NCBI GenBank assembly: GCA_964400875.1
Contig: CAYNWK010000001.1
Location: 62,001-126,000, forward strand
From: CAYNWK01 sp964400875
Lineage (GTDB): Bacteria > Chloroflexota > Anaerolineae > Anaerolineales > UBA4823
Length of the DNA: 64,000 nt
Direction: 5' to 3'
Part shown: in pieces, positions 16,880 through 25,306 of the stretch
Layout: every line of letters starts with the position of its first letter
How positions within the stretch are numbered: position 1 is the first letter of the stretch
Position numbers and translations under genes: made by a program
The notes under the pieces: generated by a model
Database searches by the model: none
The model's input: the letters and a program-made list of their open reading frames with translations, nothing else
Told to the model about the DNA's origin: nothing

Positions 16880-17742
16880 ACGTCCTCCGCCCATTGCTGG
16901 CTGCCGATGCCGAAGCCTTGTTTCCTTTGATTTACAATTCTCGGGTGACGGATACGCTGCTTTGGGATGGCCCAGAGTCCCTGGAGACCTTCCGCCAGGA
17001 TATCGCCGAGCGCGCCGAGCTAACCGTTCGCGGAAAGAGGCATAGCTTCACAATCCTCGATCAAGACCAGCGCCCGATCGGCGCGGCGAGCCTACGTCCC
17101 GACGACGAAAATTTTCGAGCGGATATTGGCCTGTGGATCGGCGCCCCACACCAGGGTAAAGGCTGTGGAACCAGAGTCATCAGCGAGCTGCTGGCTTATG
17201 GGTTCGAAGAACGAAAAATAGCCAAAATCGAAGCCACCGTCTTCACCGGCAACTGGCCTAGCCGCAAGATATTCGAAGCCAACGGCTTTTTCCTCGAAGG
17301 CACGATCCGCAAAGCCGTGCTCAAACGCAGCCTGCCGCAAGATGAGTGGTTCTTCGGCCTGACCAGCGAGGAGTATGCACTGCTGCTGCACATCTGTGCG
17401 CGAGAGTCCTGGGAAACGGCCAAAATTCGAGGCGGCTATCAGCCAGCTTCGTTGGCCCAAGAAGGATTTATCCACTGCTCGCGCATTGACCAGGTTGTGC
17501 ACACTGCAAACCAATTCTATGCCGGGGAGCCCGACCTGCTGCTTCTATGGGTCGATCCGAACAAGCTGGCAGCCGATGTGCGTTGGGAGCGCGTTGATGA
17601 GGGTGTATTTCCTCATCTATACGGCCCGCTGGAGCCATCCGCTGTCGTCGGGGTGTGTGAATTCTCGCCCGAGGCTTCCGGAAAATTTCGGCGAGTGCCG
17701 CGACCGGCTGAGCCAACCAACGACCTAACCCGCGAGGGCTGA
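16876..17742 (+). CDS. GNAT acetyltransferase fused to a DUF952 domain
   Basis: A 288-residue protein starting at a GTG that overlaps the coaBC stop (GTGA). Residues 1-170 are a RimJ/RimL-like GNAT domain, with the acetyl-CoA loop around HQGKGCGTRVISELL and the typical ATVFTGNWPSRKIFEANGF helix. Residues 172-275 match DUF952 (LLHICARESWETAKIRGGY, EEGFIHCS-like QEGFIHCSRIDQV, and FPHLYGPL). DUF952 is a stand-alone protein elsewhere, of unsettled function. The fusion suggests that the two act on one substrate, possibly a small molecule or protein amine. It sits in a run with coaBC and a flavoprotein. Confidence 0.8.
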   Translation: MNVLRPLLAADAEALFPLIYNSRVTDTLLWDGPESLETFRQDIAERAELTVRGKRHSFTILDQDQRPIGAASLRPDDENFRADIGLWIGAPHQGKGCGTRVISELLAYGFEERKIAKIEATVFTGNWPSRKIFEANGFFLEGTIRKAVLKRSLPQDEWFFGLTSEEYALLLHICARESWETAKIRGGYQPASLAQEGFIHCSRIDQVVHTANQFYAGEPDLLLLWVDPNKLAADVRWERVDEGVFPHLYGPLEPSAVVGVCEFSPEASGKFRRVPRPAEPTNDLTREG

Positions 17743-17744
17743 GG

Positions 17745-18320
17745 ATGCCAAAAGATTACCGCCTTGAAGCCGAACCCATGGAGCAAATTCGCCGCCGGGA
17801 GCACGCTCAGGATGCAGCCTGGATTAGCGCCTTCCTGCAGCAAGCCCAGGTTGGATACCTTGCTTCCCGCTGGGATGAGCAGCCTTTCATCACCCCGTTG
17901 ACTTTCTGGTTCTCTCCCGAGAAGCAAGAGATTTACTTCCACACCAATTTAGTCGGCCGGATGAGGGCGAACCTGGAACGGCACCCAAAAGTGTGCTTCA
18001 CAGCCGTCCGCACGGGGCGCCTGCTGCCCTCCAACGTGGCGCTTGAATTCAGCATTCAATACGAGAGCGTGGTTGCTTTTGGCACTGCGCATGTATTAAC
18101 CGATGAAAAAGAAGCCCGGCGAGTGCTCTACGGTTTGATCGAAAAGTATTTTCCAGGGATGGTGGCCGGCGACCAGTACCGGCCGATCACGGAAGGCGAG
18201 TTAAAGCGCACGGCGGTCTACGCCGTCAGCGTCGAACGCTGGAGCGGCAAGCGGAATTGGGCAAACCAGGCCGATCAGAGCGAGGATTGGCCTCCCTTAC
18301 CACCAGAATGGTTGGCGTGA
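17745..18320 (+). CDS. Pyridoxamine 5'-phosphate oxidase-like FMN protein
   Basis: A 191-residue split-barrel flavoprotein. The motif order fits the family: an AQVGYLASRWDEQPFITPLTF strand pair, the RMRANLERHPKVCFTAV region that contacts FMN phosphate, and YESVVAFGTAHVLTD. The segment ALEFSIQYESVV matches the pyridoxamine-oxidase-related, nitroimidazole-resistance (NimA-like) subgroup, which contains many uncharacterised reductases. The start is 2 bp after the preceding stop, so it is translated with that gene. The substrate is unknown. Confidence 0.8.
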   Translation: MPKDYRLEAEPMEQIRRREHAQDAAWISAFLQQAQVGYLASRWDEQPFITPLTFWFSPEKQEIYFHTNLVGRMRANLERHPKVCFTAVRTGRLLPSNVALEFSIQYESVVAFGTAHVLTDEKEARRVLYGLIEKYFPGMVAGDQYRPITEGELKRTAVYAVSVERWSGKRNWANQADQSEDWPPLPPEWLA

Positions 18321-18371
18321 TAACGATGTTATTCCTTGTTTTCGGGCTCAGTTATTGAGGAGGATACTCCC

Positions 18372-18770
18372 ATGAAGCAGGTATTCGTGCTTAAATCAAG
18401 CCGCATCAAGATTATCCTCGCGCTGGCGCTGGTCGCCTGCCTATCTTTGTTGCTGTCCGGTAAAGCCCTGGCAGATGCCGGCGGCTTTCCAACCCCTACG
18501 CCCACTATCACCCCCACTTTTACAGAAACGACTCAACCCTCACCATCGGTCACGCCAACGTCGGACAGCACTAGCACACCCACGACGACGAGCGTGCCGT
18601 TGTTCGGCGCCATAGCCACCGCTGAACCTACTTCACTCCCAGCGGTGGCGAATGCTGCCCCACAAGCCGCCGGTCCCGGCCTGATTTGTTGGCCTTTCGC
18701 ATTGCTGATCGTCTTAGTCGTCGTTATCGTCGGCACCTGGCTGCTCTCCAGACGCAGCTTTCAACGATAG
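18372..18770 (+). CDS. Exported protein with Thr/Pro-rich stalk and C-terminal membrane anchor
   Basis: The start at 18372 is chosen over an in-frame upstream ATG because GAGGAGG lies at a good distance. The 132-residue product has a signal peptide (about 8-35: SRIKIILALALVACLSLLLS, cut near ALA-DAG), a Thr/Pro/Ser-rich stalk (about 38-95) and a C-terminal membrane helix (about 103-125) followed by a basic RRSFQR tail. This is the layout of a wall- or membrane-anchored surface protein, but no LPxTG-type signal is obvious before the helix. No enzymatic domain is seen. Confidence 0.7.
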   Translation: MKQVFVLKSSRIKIILALALVACLSLLLSGKALADAGGFPTPTPTITPTFTETTQPSPSVTPTSDSTSTPTTTSVPLFGAIATAEPTSLPAVANAAPQAAGPGLICWPFALLIVLVVVIVGTWLLSRRSFQR

Positions 18771-18856
18771 GTCGCTTATTTTTAGAAATTGGGAGCCTCG
18801 GCGAGTGATGCCCGCCCTTTTCCCTCACCTTCCCGGGGAATTGCTTTTATCCACTG

Positions 18857-20899
18857 CTAAGTATCGTCCAAACAAAAAACGTGGACTTCGCCCGGCCCGT
18901 GCACCCCAATGGTCAGGGTCATTTCGATGTCCGCTGTGCGCGAGGGACCGCTGATCAGGTTGATGGCGCTGGCTGAACGTACCTCAGGATGATTCAAACC
19001 TTGAGGCAGATCGGGTAGGATATCCGCGGCGTGCAGCACGACCAGATGAATCTCCGGCATCAGCGAGGCCGATTGCAGCCTGCCCGGGCCGGCCGGCAGG
19101 ATCACCGTCCCAGTTTCTGCAATGGCGGCAACGGCGCCGGTAAGCCCGACTTTGCAATCCGGATCGACCTGGTGGCCGACCGAGATGCCTGCATCCCGCA
19201 GCGCAGCGATCAATCCTGCGGGCAGATGAGCCTGTTCCCAGGCGAGCAGTGCGGAATTGCCACGCTCGGTCAAAATATTTACTACCTGTCCCGCCAAACG
19301 ATCCGAACTGCATACGCTGATCGAACCCCCCAGGGATGCCAGCTCGGCGCTGAAACGTTCCACCAGCTCCCTGGCCGTGGACTCCGGCGCTTCGCGCGGG
19401 GAGGTTTTTACTCCCTTGAGAGAACTGGCCTCGTCCGGTTTTCCTCCATGCGCAGCGGCCTGGTTCCCTGCGGATGCCACTTCCTTGAATCGCGCCCGGA
19501 AGGGACGAGCCGCCGGGCGCGGCAGGTCTTTGCCGAAGCCCCAGCCGGTGAACGCAGGCAGGCGCAGCCAATCTGAGAACGGCGCGGCTAACCGGCTAAT
19601 TACCCCGGCAAACCTCTCTCCAAAGGCGAACAAACCCGGACGGGTGGCTGCCCAGGTATACAGCCGCAATCCGACAGCTACGGAGGCCGGAACCTTTTTC
19701 GGGGCGCGCTCGGTTTTCAAGTCCAGCCCACCGGCCCGCACCCGCAGCAAGAGTTTGGGCAAGTCGATGTCCACCGGGCAGGCTTCCTGGCAGGCGCCGC
19801 ACAAACTCGAAGCGCGCGCCAGGTGCCCGAATTCGGCCTGCCCGAACAAGCCCGGCGAGACGATGGAGCCGATCGGACCAGGATAGATGCTGATGTCCCC
19901 TTGCGCGCCCACATAAGCATGTCCGCCGAGCTCCCGGAACACCGGACAGGCGTTCATGCAGGCGCCGCATCGAATGCAGAGCAGCGCGTCGTTCAGCGGG
20001 GAGTTGCGCATACGACTCCGGCCATTATCCAGCAGGATCAAATGCCGCTCTTCGGCGCCGTCAAGCTCCCCAGGCCGTCGAGGAGCGTTGATCAACGTCG
20101 TGTAGACTGTTATCTTTTGGCCGGTCGCCGAACGAGGCAGCAGGTAGAGCATCAAGGCAAGATCGTCCAACGTTGGCACCAGCCGTTCCATACCCATCAA
20201 GGCAATGTGAACCGGCGGCACCGTTGTGACCATACGCCCGTTGCCTTCATTGGTGACGATGCACAGCGTGCCGCTCTCGGCAACCCCAAAATTCACCCCG
20301 GAAATGCCGATATCCGCTTCGAGGAAAACCTGGCGCAAGTTGCGACGGGCGACGGCGGTCATGGTTGAGACGTCTTCTGTGTAAGGAATCCCCAGCTTTT
20401 GTTGAAAAGTACGGCCCACGTCGCCGCGGCGCAGGTGCACCGCCGGGGTGATGATGTGCGCTGGGGGTTCGCCGCGCAATTGGACGATGTACTCGCCAAG
20501 GTCCGTCTCCACCACCCGCAAACCGGCTTGCTCCAGAATGTGGTTGAGGTGGATCTCCTCGCTGACCATGGTTTTAGACTTGGCGACCAGCCGAGCGTTC
20601 CTCTCCCGGGCGATCCCCAAAACGATCTCCTGGGCCTGGGCGGCACCGGCTGCGCGGTGCACGATCATCCCATTGGCTTGGGCGTTTGTGATGAACTCAT
20701 CGAGGTATTGATCCAGGTGGGCGATCGTGTGGGCGCGCACCTGGTGGGCGCGCTGGCGCATCGTCTCGAGAGGCTCGGGCAGCGAAGCAAAGGCAGTCTG
20801 CTGGGCATTGGTCCGCCTGGCAGCGTTGGCATCCAGCGCAGCCTGCAAATTTTGATCGGCTAAGGAACGGCCTATAGCCGTATGAAAGGCGTCGCTCAT
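18857..20899 (-). CDS. lutB: LutB-LutC fusion: iron-sulfur L-lactate oxidation protein
   Basis: A 680-residue protein. Residues 1-480 are LutB-like: the N-terminal LutB/LutC core (VAKSKTMVSEEIHLNHILE, GVAESGTLCIVTNEGNGRM), then two [4Fe-4S] motifs, CIRCGACMNACPVF (about 312) and CGACQEACPVD (about 368). After a low-complexity linker (about 455-500) the last 180 residues are a LutC-like domain (LTGAVAAIAETGTVILPAG, SGPSRTADIEMTLTIGVHGP). With LutA this forms the LutABC complex that oxidises lactate to pyruvate. LutB and LutC are usually separate, so the fusion is notable. It overlaps lutA by 4 bp. Confidence 0.9.
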   Translation of the reverse strand: MSDAFHTAIGRSLADQNLQAALDANAARRTNAQQTAFASLPEPLETMRQRAHQVRAHTIAHLDQYLDEFITNAQANGMIVHRAAGAAQAQEIVLGIARERNARLVAKSKTMVSEEIHLNHILEQAGLRVVETDLGEYIVQLRGEPPAHIITPAVHLRRGDVGRTFQQKLGIPYTEDVSTMTAVARRNLRQVFLEADIGISGVNFGVAESGTLCIVTNEGNGRMVTTVPPVHIALMGMERLVPTLDDLALMLYLLPRSATGQKITVYTTLINAPRRPGELDGAEERHLILLDNGRSRMRNSPLNDALLCIRCGACMNACPVFRELGGHAYVGAQGDISIYPGPIGSIVSPGLFGQAEFGHLARASSLCGACQEACPVDIDLPKLLLRVRAGGLDLKTERAPKKVPASVAVGLRLYTWAATRPGLFAFGERFAGVISRLAAPFSDWLRLPAFTGWGFGKDLPRPAARPFRARFKEVASAGNQAAAHGGKPDEASSLKGVKTSPREAPESTARELVERFSAELASLGGSISVCSSDRLAGQVVNILTERGNSALLAWEQAHLPAGLIAALRDAGISVGHQVDPDCKVGLTGAVAAIAETGTVILPAGPGRLQSASLMPEIHLVVLHAADILPDLPQGLNHPEVRSASAINLISGPSRTADIEMTLTIGVHGPGEVHVFCLDDT

Positions 20900-21627
20900 G
20901 GTTCGAAAGCGAGGATCTCGGCTAGGTGCACGGCCCGCTGCGGCATCCCTCTGCGGTGCAAACCGCCGTTGATGCTGGCGATGCAGCCTGCATCACACGA
21001 GACGACCACCGGCGCGCCGCTGGCTTCCAAGTTAGCGAGCTTGCGTTCCAACATTGCGGTAGAGATCTGCGGATGCTCGACTGAAAACAAGCCGCCAAAT
21101 CCGCAGCATTCTCGCGCTTCGGGCAAATCGACCAGCTCGGATCCTGCAACGTTTTCAAGCAGGGCCCGGGGTTGCTCGTTGACGCCCAGATCCCGCAGCA
21201 AATGGCAGGAAGGATGGTAGGTCAAACGGCCCGGAAAACTCGCCCCTAAATCCGTGATCCCGAGCTCATCGACCAGGTATTCGCTCAGCTCGAAAGTGCG
21301 GGCTGCCAGCTGCCTGGCCCTTGCGAGCAGGTCCGGTTCGCCGGCGAAAAGCTCGAGGTATCCGTGCCTGACCATGGCGGCGCAGGATCCTGAAGGGATC
21401 ACCACAGGTCCGGAATCAGCCTCGAATACCTCCAGGCTATGCAGGGCCATCTGGCGGGCTTGCGTTCGCATGCCAGCGTTAAAAGCCGGCTGCCCGCAGC
21501 AGGTCTGCGCATCGGGAAATGCCACCTGGACGCCTGCCTGGCGCAGAACACGCACCACCGCTTCTCCGATTTGTGGATAGAGACTATCAACGATGCAGGT
21601 GACGAATAGTTGAACGCCGGCTTTCAC
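20896..21627 (-). CDS. lutA: LutA: cysteine-rich CCG-domain subunit of lactate oxidation complex
   Basis: A 243-residue protein with two CCG domains: DAQTCCGQPAFNAG near residue 42 and EARECCGFGGLFSVEHP near residue 170. These cysteine-rich domains bind a non-canonical iron-sulfur centre or partner cofactor in LutA/GlcF/HdrB-type proteins. The start is an ATG at 21627 just downstream of a GTAGGAGG-like CCTCCT complement. The ATGA overlap with lutB-lutC indicates translational coupling. No lactate permease or GntR-type regulator is adjacent. Confidence 0.92.
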   Translation of the reverse strand: MKAGVQLFVTCIVDSLYPQIGEAVVRVLRQAGVQVAFPDAQTCCGQPAFNAGMRTQARQMALHSLEVFEADSGPVVIPSGSCAAMVRHGYLELFAGEPDLLARARQLAARTFELSEYLVDELGITDLGASFPGRLTYHPSCHLLRDLGVNEQPRALLENVAGSELVDLPEARECCGFGGLFSVEHPQISTAMLERKLANLEASGAPVVVSCDAGCIASINGGLHRRGMPQRAVHLAEILAFEP

Positions 21628-21662
21628 ACGCCTCCTAACATATTTGTTTTAAACGAGATCGA

Positions 21663-21678
21663 CCCCTAGATAAGGGCG
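21663..21678. repeat. Degenerate CCCC-ATAT-GGGG element
   Basis: CCCCTAGATAAGGG resembles copy B at 2371 but lacks the last two G. It lies 40 bp before the better copy at 21703, in the same lutA-glgP intergenic region. Confidence 0.3.
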
Positions 21679-21702
21679 CTGCAGGCGCACTCTAACCCTG
21701 AA

Positions 21703-21718
21703 CGCCCATATATGGGGG
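21703..21718. repeat. CCCC-ATAT-GGGG palindrome, copy C
   Basis: CGCCCATATATGGGGG differs from a perfect 16-bp palindrome at a single pair. It is preceded by GAA as at 2329 and 2371. It lies between the divergent lutA and glgP genes, 72 nt upstream of the glgP -10. Confidence 0.55.
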
Positions 21719-21789
21719 TGTCCGGATCGTTTTAATAGGCCTCTGGCAATTGTATCCCCTCGCCGTTAACGGTGCAAGCCTGGTTTCAG

Positions 21790-21798
21790 TGTTAGAAT
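21790..21798 (+). promoter_or_regulatory. Extended -10 promoter upstream of glgP
   Basis: TGTTAGAAT is an extended -10 with one mismatch to TATAAT. Transcription would start near 21805, about 60 nt before glgP. Confidence 0.4.
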
Positions 21799-21866
21799 AG
21801 TCACCCGAACCTGCCCCACAAGCTTGATATTTGCAGGTCGCATTACCTCATAAATATGGAGCGATT

Positions 21867-24044
21867 ATGAAGGAAGCTTATCGCGTTGAGATGCCGAACA
21901 CGTTCAATCTTCCCCGGCGCATTCGCCGCCTGGGTGAGTTGGCTTATAACCTGTGGTGGACCTGGAATCACGATGCTCAACGCTTATTCATCAAAATCGA
22001 CCGGGACCTGTGGGAGCGAACTTACCACAACCCGGTCCGTTTCTTACGCCAGGTCAAGCGAGCCCGTTTGAACGCGGTCACCCAGGATCGATATTACCTC
22101 GAGTTTTACGACCGCCAGTTTCGCGCCTTCGATCATTACATGACCTCGAACGATACCTGGTGCGACCGCAACCATCCGGAATGCCATCATCGACCCGTCG
22201 CCTACTTTTCCTCAGAATTCGGGCTGCACGAGACGCTGCCGATCTATGCCGGCGGCCTGGGGATCCTCTCTGGAGATCATCTTAAAGGCGCCAGCGACCT
22301 GGGTATGCCGCTGATCGCCGTGGGTTTCCTCTACACTCAGGGTTATTTCTCCCAGCACATCACCGAAGACGGCTGGCAAGAAGCGCGCTACATCCGTCTG
22401 AAATTCGAAGAAATGCCAGTGTTTAATTTGACCACCGAGGAGGGCGACCCGCTGACCATCTCGGTCGAACTGCCCGGGAGAGAAGTCAAGGCGCGCCTGT
22501 GGCTCATCCAAGTGGGGCGTGTACCGCTCTACCTGCTCGACAGCGACGTGGAAGGTAACTCACCCGCTGATCGGGAATTGACCGCTCGCTTGTACAGCAG
22601 CGATCTGGACCTGCGCATCTCTCAGGAGATCATCCTGGGTGTTGGCGGTGTGCGCGCCCTGCGCACCTTAGGATATAACCCTAACGCATGGCACCTCAAC
22701 GAGGGGCACTCCTCGTTCCTCAATCTGGAACGCGCCAGGGAGCTGGTCGCCTCCGGATATTCCTTCGACGAAGCCAAGGAAAAAATCCGCGCCACCAGCA
22801 TCTTCACCACACACACGCCGGTCCCAGCAGGGAACGACGAATTCCCGCTTTGGCTGACCGATAAATACTTTTCCCATCTTTGGCCCGAATTAGGCCTCTC
22901 CCATGTGGAATTTATCGATCTGGCAAGGCACAAGAATCCCTGGGGGGATACGTTTAGCATGCCGGTGCTTGCGCTCCACATGACCGGTTATAACAACGGA
23001 GTCTCCGAACTGCACGGACAGGTAGCTCGCAGGATGTGGCATTTCCTTTGGCCGGAGCGCAAAGTCGAAGATGTACCGATTACGCACATCACCAATGGCG
23101 TGCACAGCGGGACTTGGCTGGCCCGCCGGCTGAGCCACCTCTTCGATCGTTACCTTGGTCCAAATTGGATGGAACACCTGGATGAACCCCAGGTCTGGGA
23201 AGGCGTTGAAAATATCCCGGATGCGGAACTCTGGGTTGTGCGTCGCCATCTCAAACGCAAGCTGGTGGCTTACATGCGCGAGCGTGCCCGGAGTCAATGG
23301 CTGAAAGACGGCGTACATCCCGTTCAGGTGGTTGCCTCGGGGGTGTTGCTCGACCCCTACGCTCTGACCATCGGATTTGCCCGCCGTTTCGCCACTTATA
23401 AACGCGCCAACTTAATCTTGCGTGATATCGGCCGCCTGCTGGACATCATCAACCGCCCTAATATGCCGGTGCAGATTATTTTCGCCGGCAAAGCTCACCC
23501 TGCTGACGAGCCCGGGAAGTTGTTGATCCAGGAGGTCTACCGCACGGTGAAGAAATCCGATACGGGCGGAAGACTGGTCTTCCTGGAAGACTACGATATG
23601 AACCTGGCGCGCTATCTGATCCAGGGTGTGGATGTGTGGCTGAACACGCCGCGCCGCCCACACGAGGCCTCCGGGACTTCCGGGCAAAAAGCAGCCATGA
23701 ACGGCGTGCTCAACCTCTCCGTTCTCGACGGCTGGTGGCGGGAGGGATACAACGGCCAGAATGGCTGGGCCATCGGTGAGGATAAAGAGTACGAAGACCC
23801 TAACCTTCAAGATGAGGAAGACGCGAAAAGCCTGTATGATATTTTAGAAAATCAGATCATCCCCCTGTATTACGAGGAGCGTTCGTCAGACGGGCTGCCC
23901 GGTGAATGGATCGGCCATATGAAGGCTTCTATAAGGACTTTATCCCCCCAGTTCAGCATGCGCCGCATGGTCAAGGAATACGCCGAGAGGCTTTACCTGC
24001 AAGCCATGCAGACGGATGCGACCCCCGAGAAAATATTGGATTGA
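21867..24044 (+). CDS. glgP: Alpha-glucan (glycogen/maltodextrin) phosphorylase
   Basis: The ATG at 21867 has GGAG six nt upstream and is preferred to an in-frame upstream ATG; the product is 725 residues. It is the short bacterial type of GT35 phosphorylase with an N-terminal DUF3417-like segment (LPRRIRRLGELAYNLWWTWN). Landmarks include SSEFGLHETLPIYAGGLGIL, HLNEGHSSFLNLERA, THITNGVH, FARRFATYKRANLI and the PLP-lysine loop GTSGQKAAMNG (about 607). It releases glucose 1-phosphate from storage glucans. The next gene starts 1 bp after its stop. Confidence 0.95.
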   Translation: MKEAYRVEMPNTFNLPRRIRRLGELAYNLWWTWNHDAQRLFIKIDRDLWERTYHNPVRFLRQVKRARLNAVTQDRYYLEFYDRQFRAFDHYMTSNDTWCDRNHPECHHRPVAYFSSEFGLHETLPIYAGGLGILSGDHLKGASDLGMPLIAVGFLYTQGYFSQHITEDGWQEARYIRLKFEEMPVFNLTTEEGDPLTISVELPGREVKARLWLIQVGRVPLYLLDSDVEGNSPADRELTARLYSSDLDLRISQEIILGVGGVRALRTLGYNPNAWHLNEGHSSFLNLERARELVASGYSFDEAKEKIRATSIFTTHTPVPAGNDEFPLWLTDKYFSHLWPELGLSHVEFIDLARHKNPWGDTFSMPVLALHMTGYNNGVSELHGQVARRMWHFLWPERKVEDVPITHITNGVHSGTWLARRLSHLFDRYLGPNWMEHLDEPQVWEGVENIPDAELWVVRRHLKRKLVAYMRERARSQWLKDGVHPVQVVASGVLLDPYALTIGFARRFATYKRANLILRDIGRLLDIINRPNMPVQIIFAGKAHPADEPGKLLIQEVYRTVKKSDTGGRLVFLEDYDMNLARYLIQGVDVWLNTPRRPHEASGTSGQKAAMNGVLNLSVLDGWWREGYNGQNGWAIGEDKEYEDPNLQDEEDAKSLYDILENQIIPLYYEERSSDGLPGEWIGHMKASIRTLSPQFSMRRMVKEYAERLYLQAMQTDATPEKILD

Positions 24045-24045
24045 G

Positions 24046-24573
24046 ATGGACATTCTGCTTTCCCCCCAAGCCTGGCTCAGCGCCGGGTTGATTTTCGTAC
24101 TGCGTCTGGGTGACATGAGCCTGGACACCTTGCGCGTCTTATTCGTTATGCGCGGCCGACGGCTGCCAGCCTGGGTGTTGGGTTTCGGTCAGGCAACGAT
24201 CTTCGTCCTGGCTATCACCACTGTGTTAAGCAATTTGGACAATCCTCTCAACATCATCGGTTATGCCGCCGGATTTGCCACCGGCAATGTCGTCGGCATG
24301 TTGATCGAGGAATGGCTGGCAGTCGGACACATCCACGTTCGCATCATCAGCCCCCATTGGGGTACGGCGATCGCAGAAAACCTGCGCGCAGAAGGGTACG
24401 CCGTCACCGAGATTCCGGCGCGCGGCCGAGACGGTATGGTTACGATGCTGACCTGTGACGTTCTAAGGAAGCACGTGGATAAAGTTCGCAAGCTAGTCAA
24501 CTCCGTAGATATGGAAGCGTTCATTACCCGGGAAGAGATCCGGCCAGTGCGGCGCGGATTTTGGCGGGCATAA
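24046..24573 (+). CDS. UPF0316 / DUF2179-family membrane protein (paralogue 1)
   Basis: The start at 24046 is the first ATG after the glgP stop; the 175-residue product has three membrane helices in its first 90 residues (VLRLGDMSLDTLRVLFVMRGR, VLGFGQATIFVLAITTVLS, NIIGYAAGFATGNVVGM) and a soluble C-terminal DUF2179 domain (about 100-170: HVRIISPHWGTAIAENLR). The same C-terminal domain occurs in YitT-type proteins and may bind a small ligand. Function is unknown. It is followed by a paralogue. Confidence 0.88.
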   Translation: MDILLSPQAWLSAGLIFVLRLGDMSLDTLRVLFVMRGRRLPAWVLGFGQATIFVLAITTVLSNLDNPLNIIGYAAGFATGNVVGMLIEEWLAVGHIHVRIISPHWGTAIAENLRAEGYAVTEIPARGRDGMVTMLTCDVLRKHVDKVRKLVNSVDMEAFITREEIRPVRRGFWRA

Positions 24574-24613
24574 GTAGGAATCGAGTGCAGTTAGCAATAC
24601 AGATGATAACGCC

Positions 24614-25126
24614 ATGATCGAATTCCTAAGCCCGGTCCTTATAATTTTTTCGCTACGCATTGTCGATATCTCTTTCTACACAGTCCGCATCCTTATGGTG
24701 ATGCGCGGTCGTAAAGGTCTGGCCTGGATCTTCGCATTCTTCCAGGCCTCAGTCTACGTTATCGCGCTGCGGTTTGTTCTATCGGACCTGGGTAACTGGG
24801 GTAAGACCCTGGGTTATGCCGCCGGTTTCGCTACCGGCCTGGTGGTCGGCATGGCTATCGAAGAACGGCTGGCGATCGGCTACTCCCACCTGCGCATCAT
24901 CAGCTCCTCGCACGGGGAAGAATTAGCCGAAGGTTTACGCACCGCTGGCTACGCCGTGACCGAGGTTTCTGGGCGAGGCATGGACGGTACGGTAACCCAG
25001 CTCAGCCTCGGCGTGCTGCGCCGCAAGGTACAGGAGATCCGCCGGATCGTTGAACGCATCGACAAACAGGCTATGATGACCGCCGAAGAAGTTCGCCCGC
25101 TCTGGCGCGGCTATTGGCCCCGGTAA
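24614..25126 (+). CDS. UPF0316 / DUF2179-family membrane protein (paralogue 2)
   Basis: A 170-residue protein colinear with the preceding gene: same three-helix block (DISFYTVRILMVMRGRKGL, IFAFFQASVYVIALRFVLS, TLGYAAGFATGLVVGM) and a DUF2179 tail (HLRIISSSHGEELAEGLR). The two are similar along their whole length, pointing to an old tandem duplication; they may form a heteromer. A strong terminator follows at 25165. Confidence 0.88.
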   Translation: MIEFLSPVLIIFSLRIVDISFYTVRILMVMRGRKGLAWIFAFFQASVYVIALRFVLSDLGNWGKTLGYAAGFATGLVVGMAIEERLAIGYSHLRIISSSHGEELAEGLRTAGYAVTEVSGRGMDGTVTQLSLGVLRRKVQEIRRIVERIDKQAMMTAEEVRPLWRGYWPR

Positions 25127-25164
25127 GGCTTGCAGATCGAATCCGTCTATCTTAATCGATCATG

Positions 25165-25186
25165 GCGACCGAGTAAACTCGGTCGC
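25165..25186 (+). terminator. Intrinsic terminator after the glgP cluster
   Basis: A 10-bp perfect stem (GCGACCGAGT / ACTCGGTCGC) with a 2-nt spacer is followed by TATTTTCTTT. It separates glgP-UPF0316 from the cyd operon. Confidence 0.85.
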
Positions 25187-25239
25187 TATTTTCTTTCCCC
25201 ATTTGGATTTGTGCAAGTCGATGGTGAGACTTAGAAATC

Positions 25240-25259
25240 TATGTGATAATTATCACATA
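25240..25259. promoter_or_regulatory. Perfect 20-bp palindromic operator upstream of cydA
   Basis: TATGTGATAATTATCACATA is a perfect inverted repeat, 47 bp before the cydA ATG. It contains TGTGA-N6-TCACA, the form bound by CRP/FNR-family regulators, and is close to the Rex operator form. Its left half holds a possible -10 (TGTGATAAT), so bound protein would block the polymerase. Which regulator binds is inference. Confidence 0.75.
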
Positions 25260-25306
25260 CCGATTGCGTCTGGCTTTTAAACCCCTCACCCTACAGGAGA
25301 TTGATT

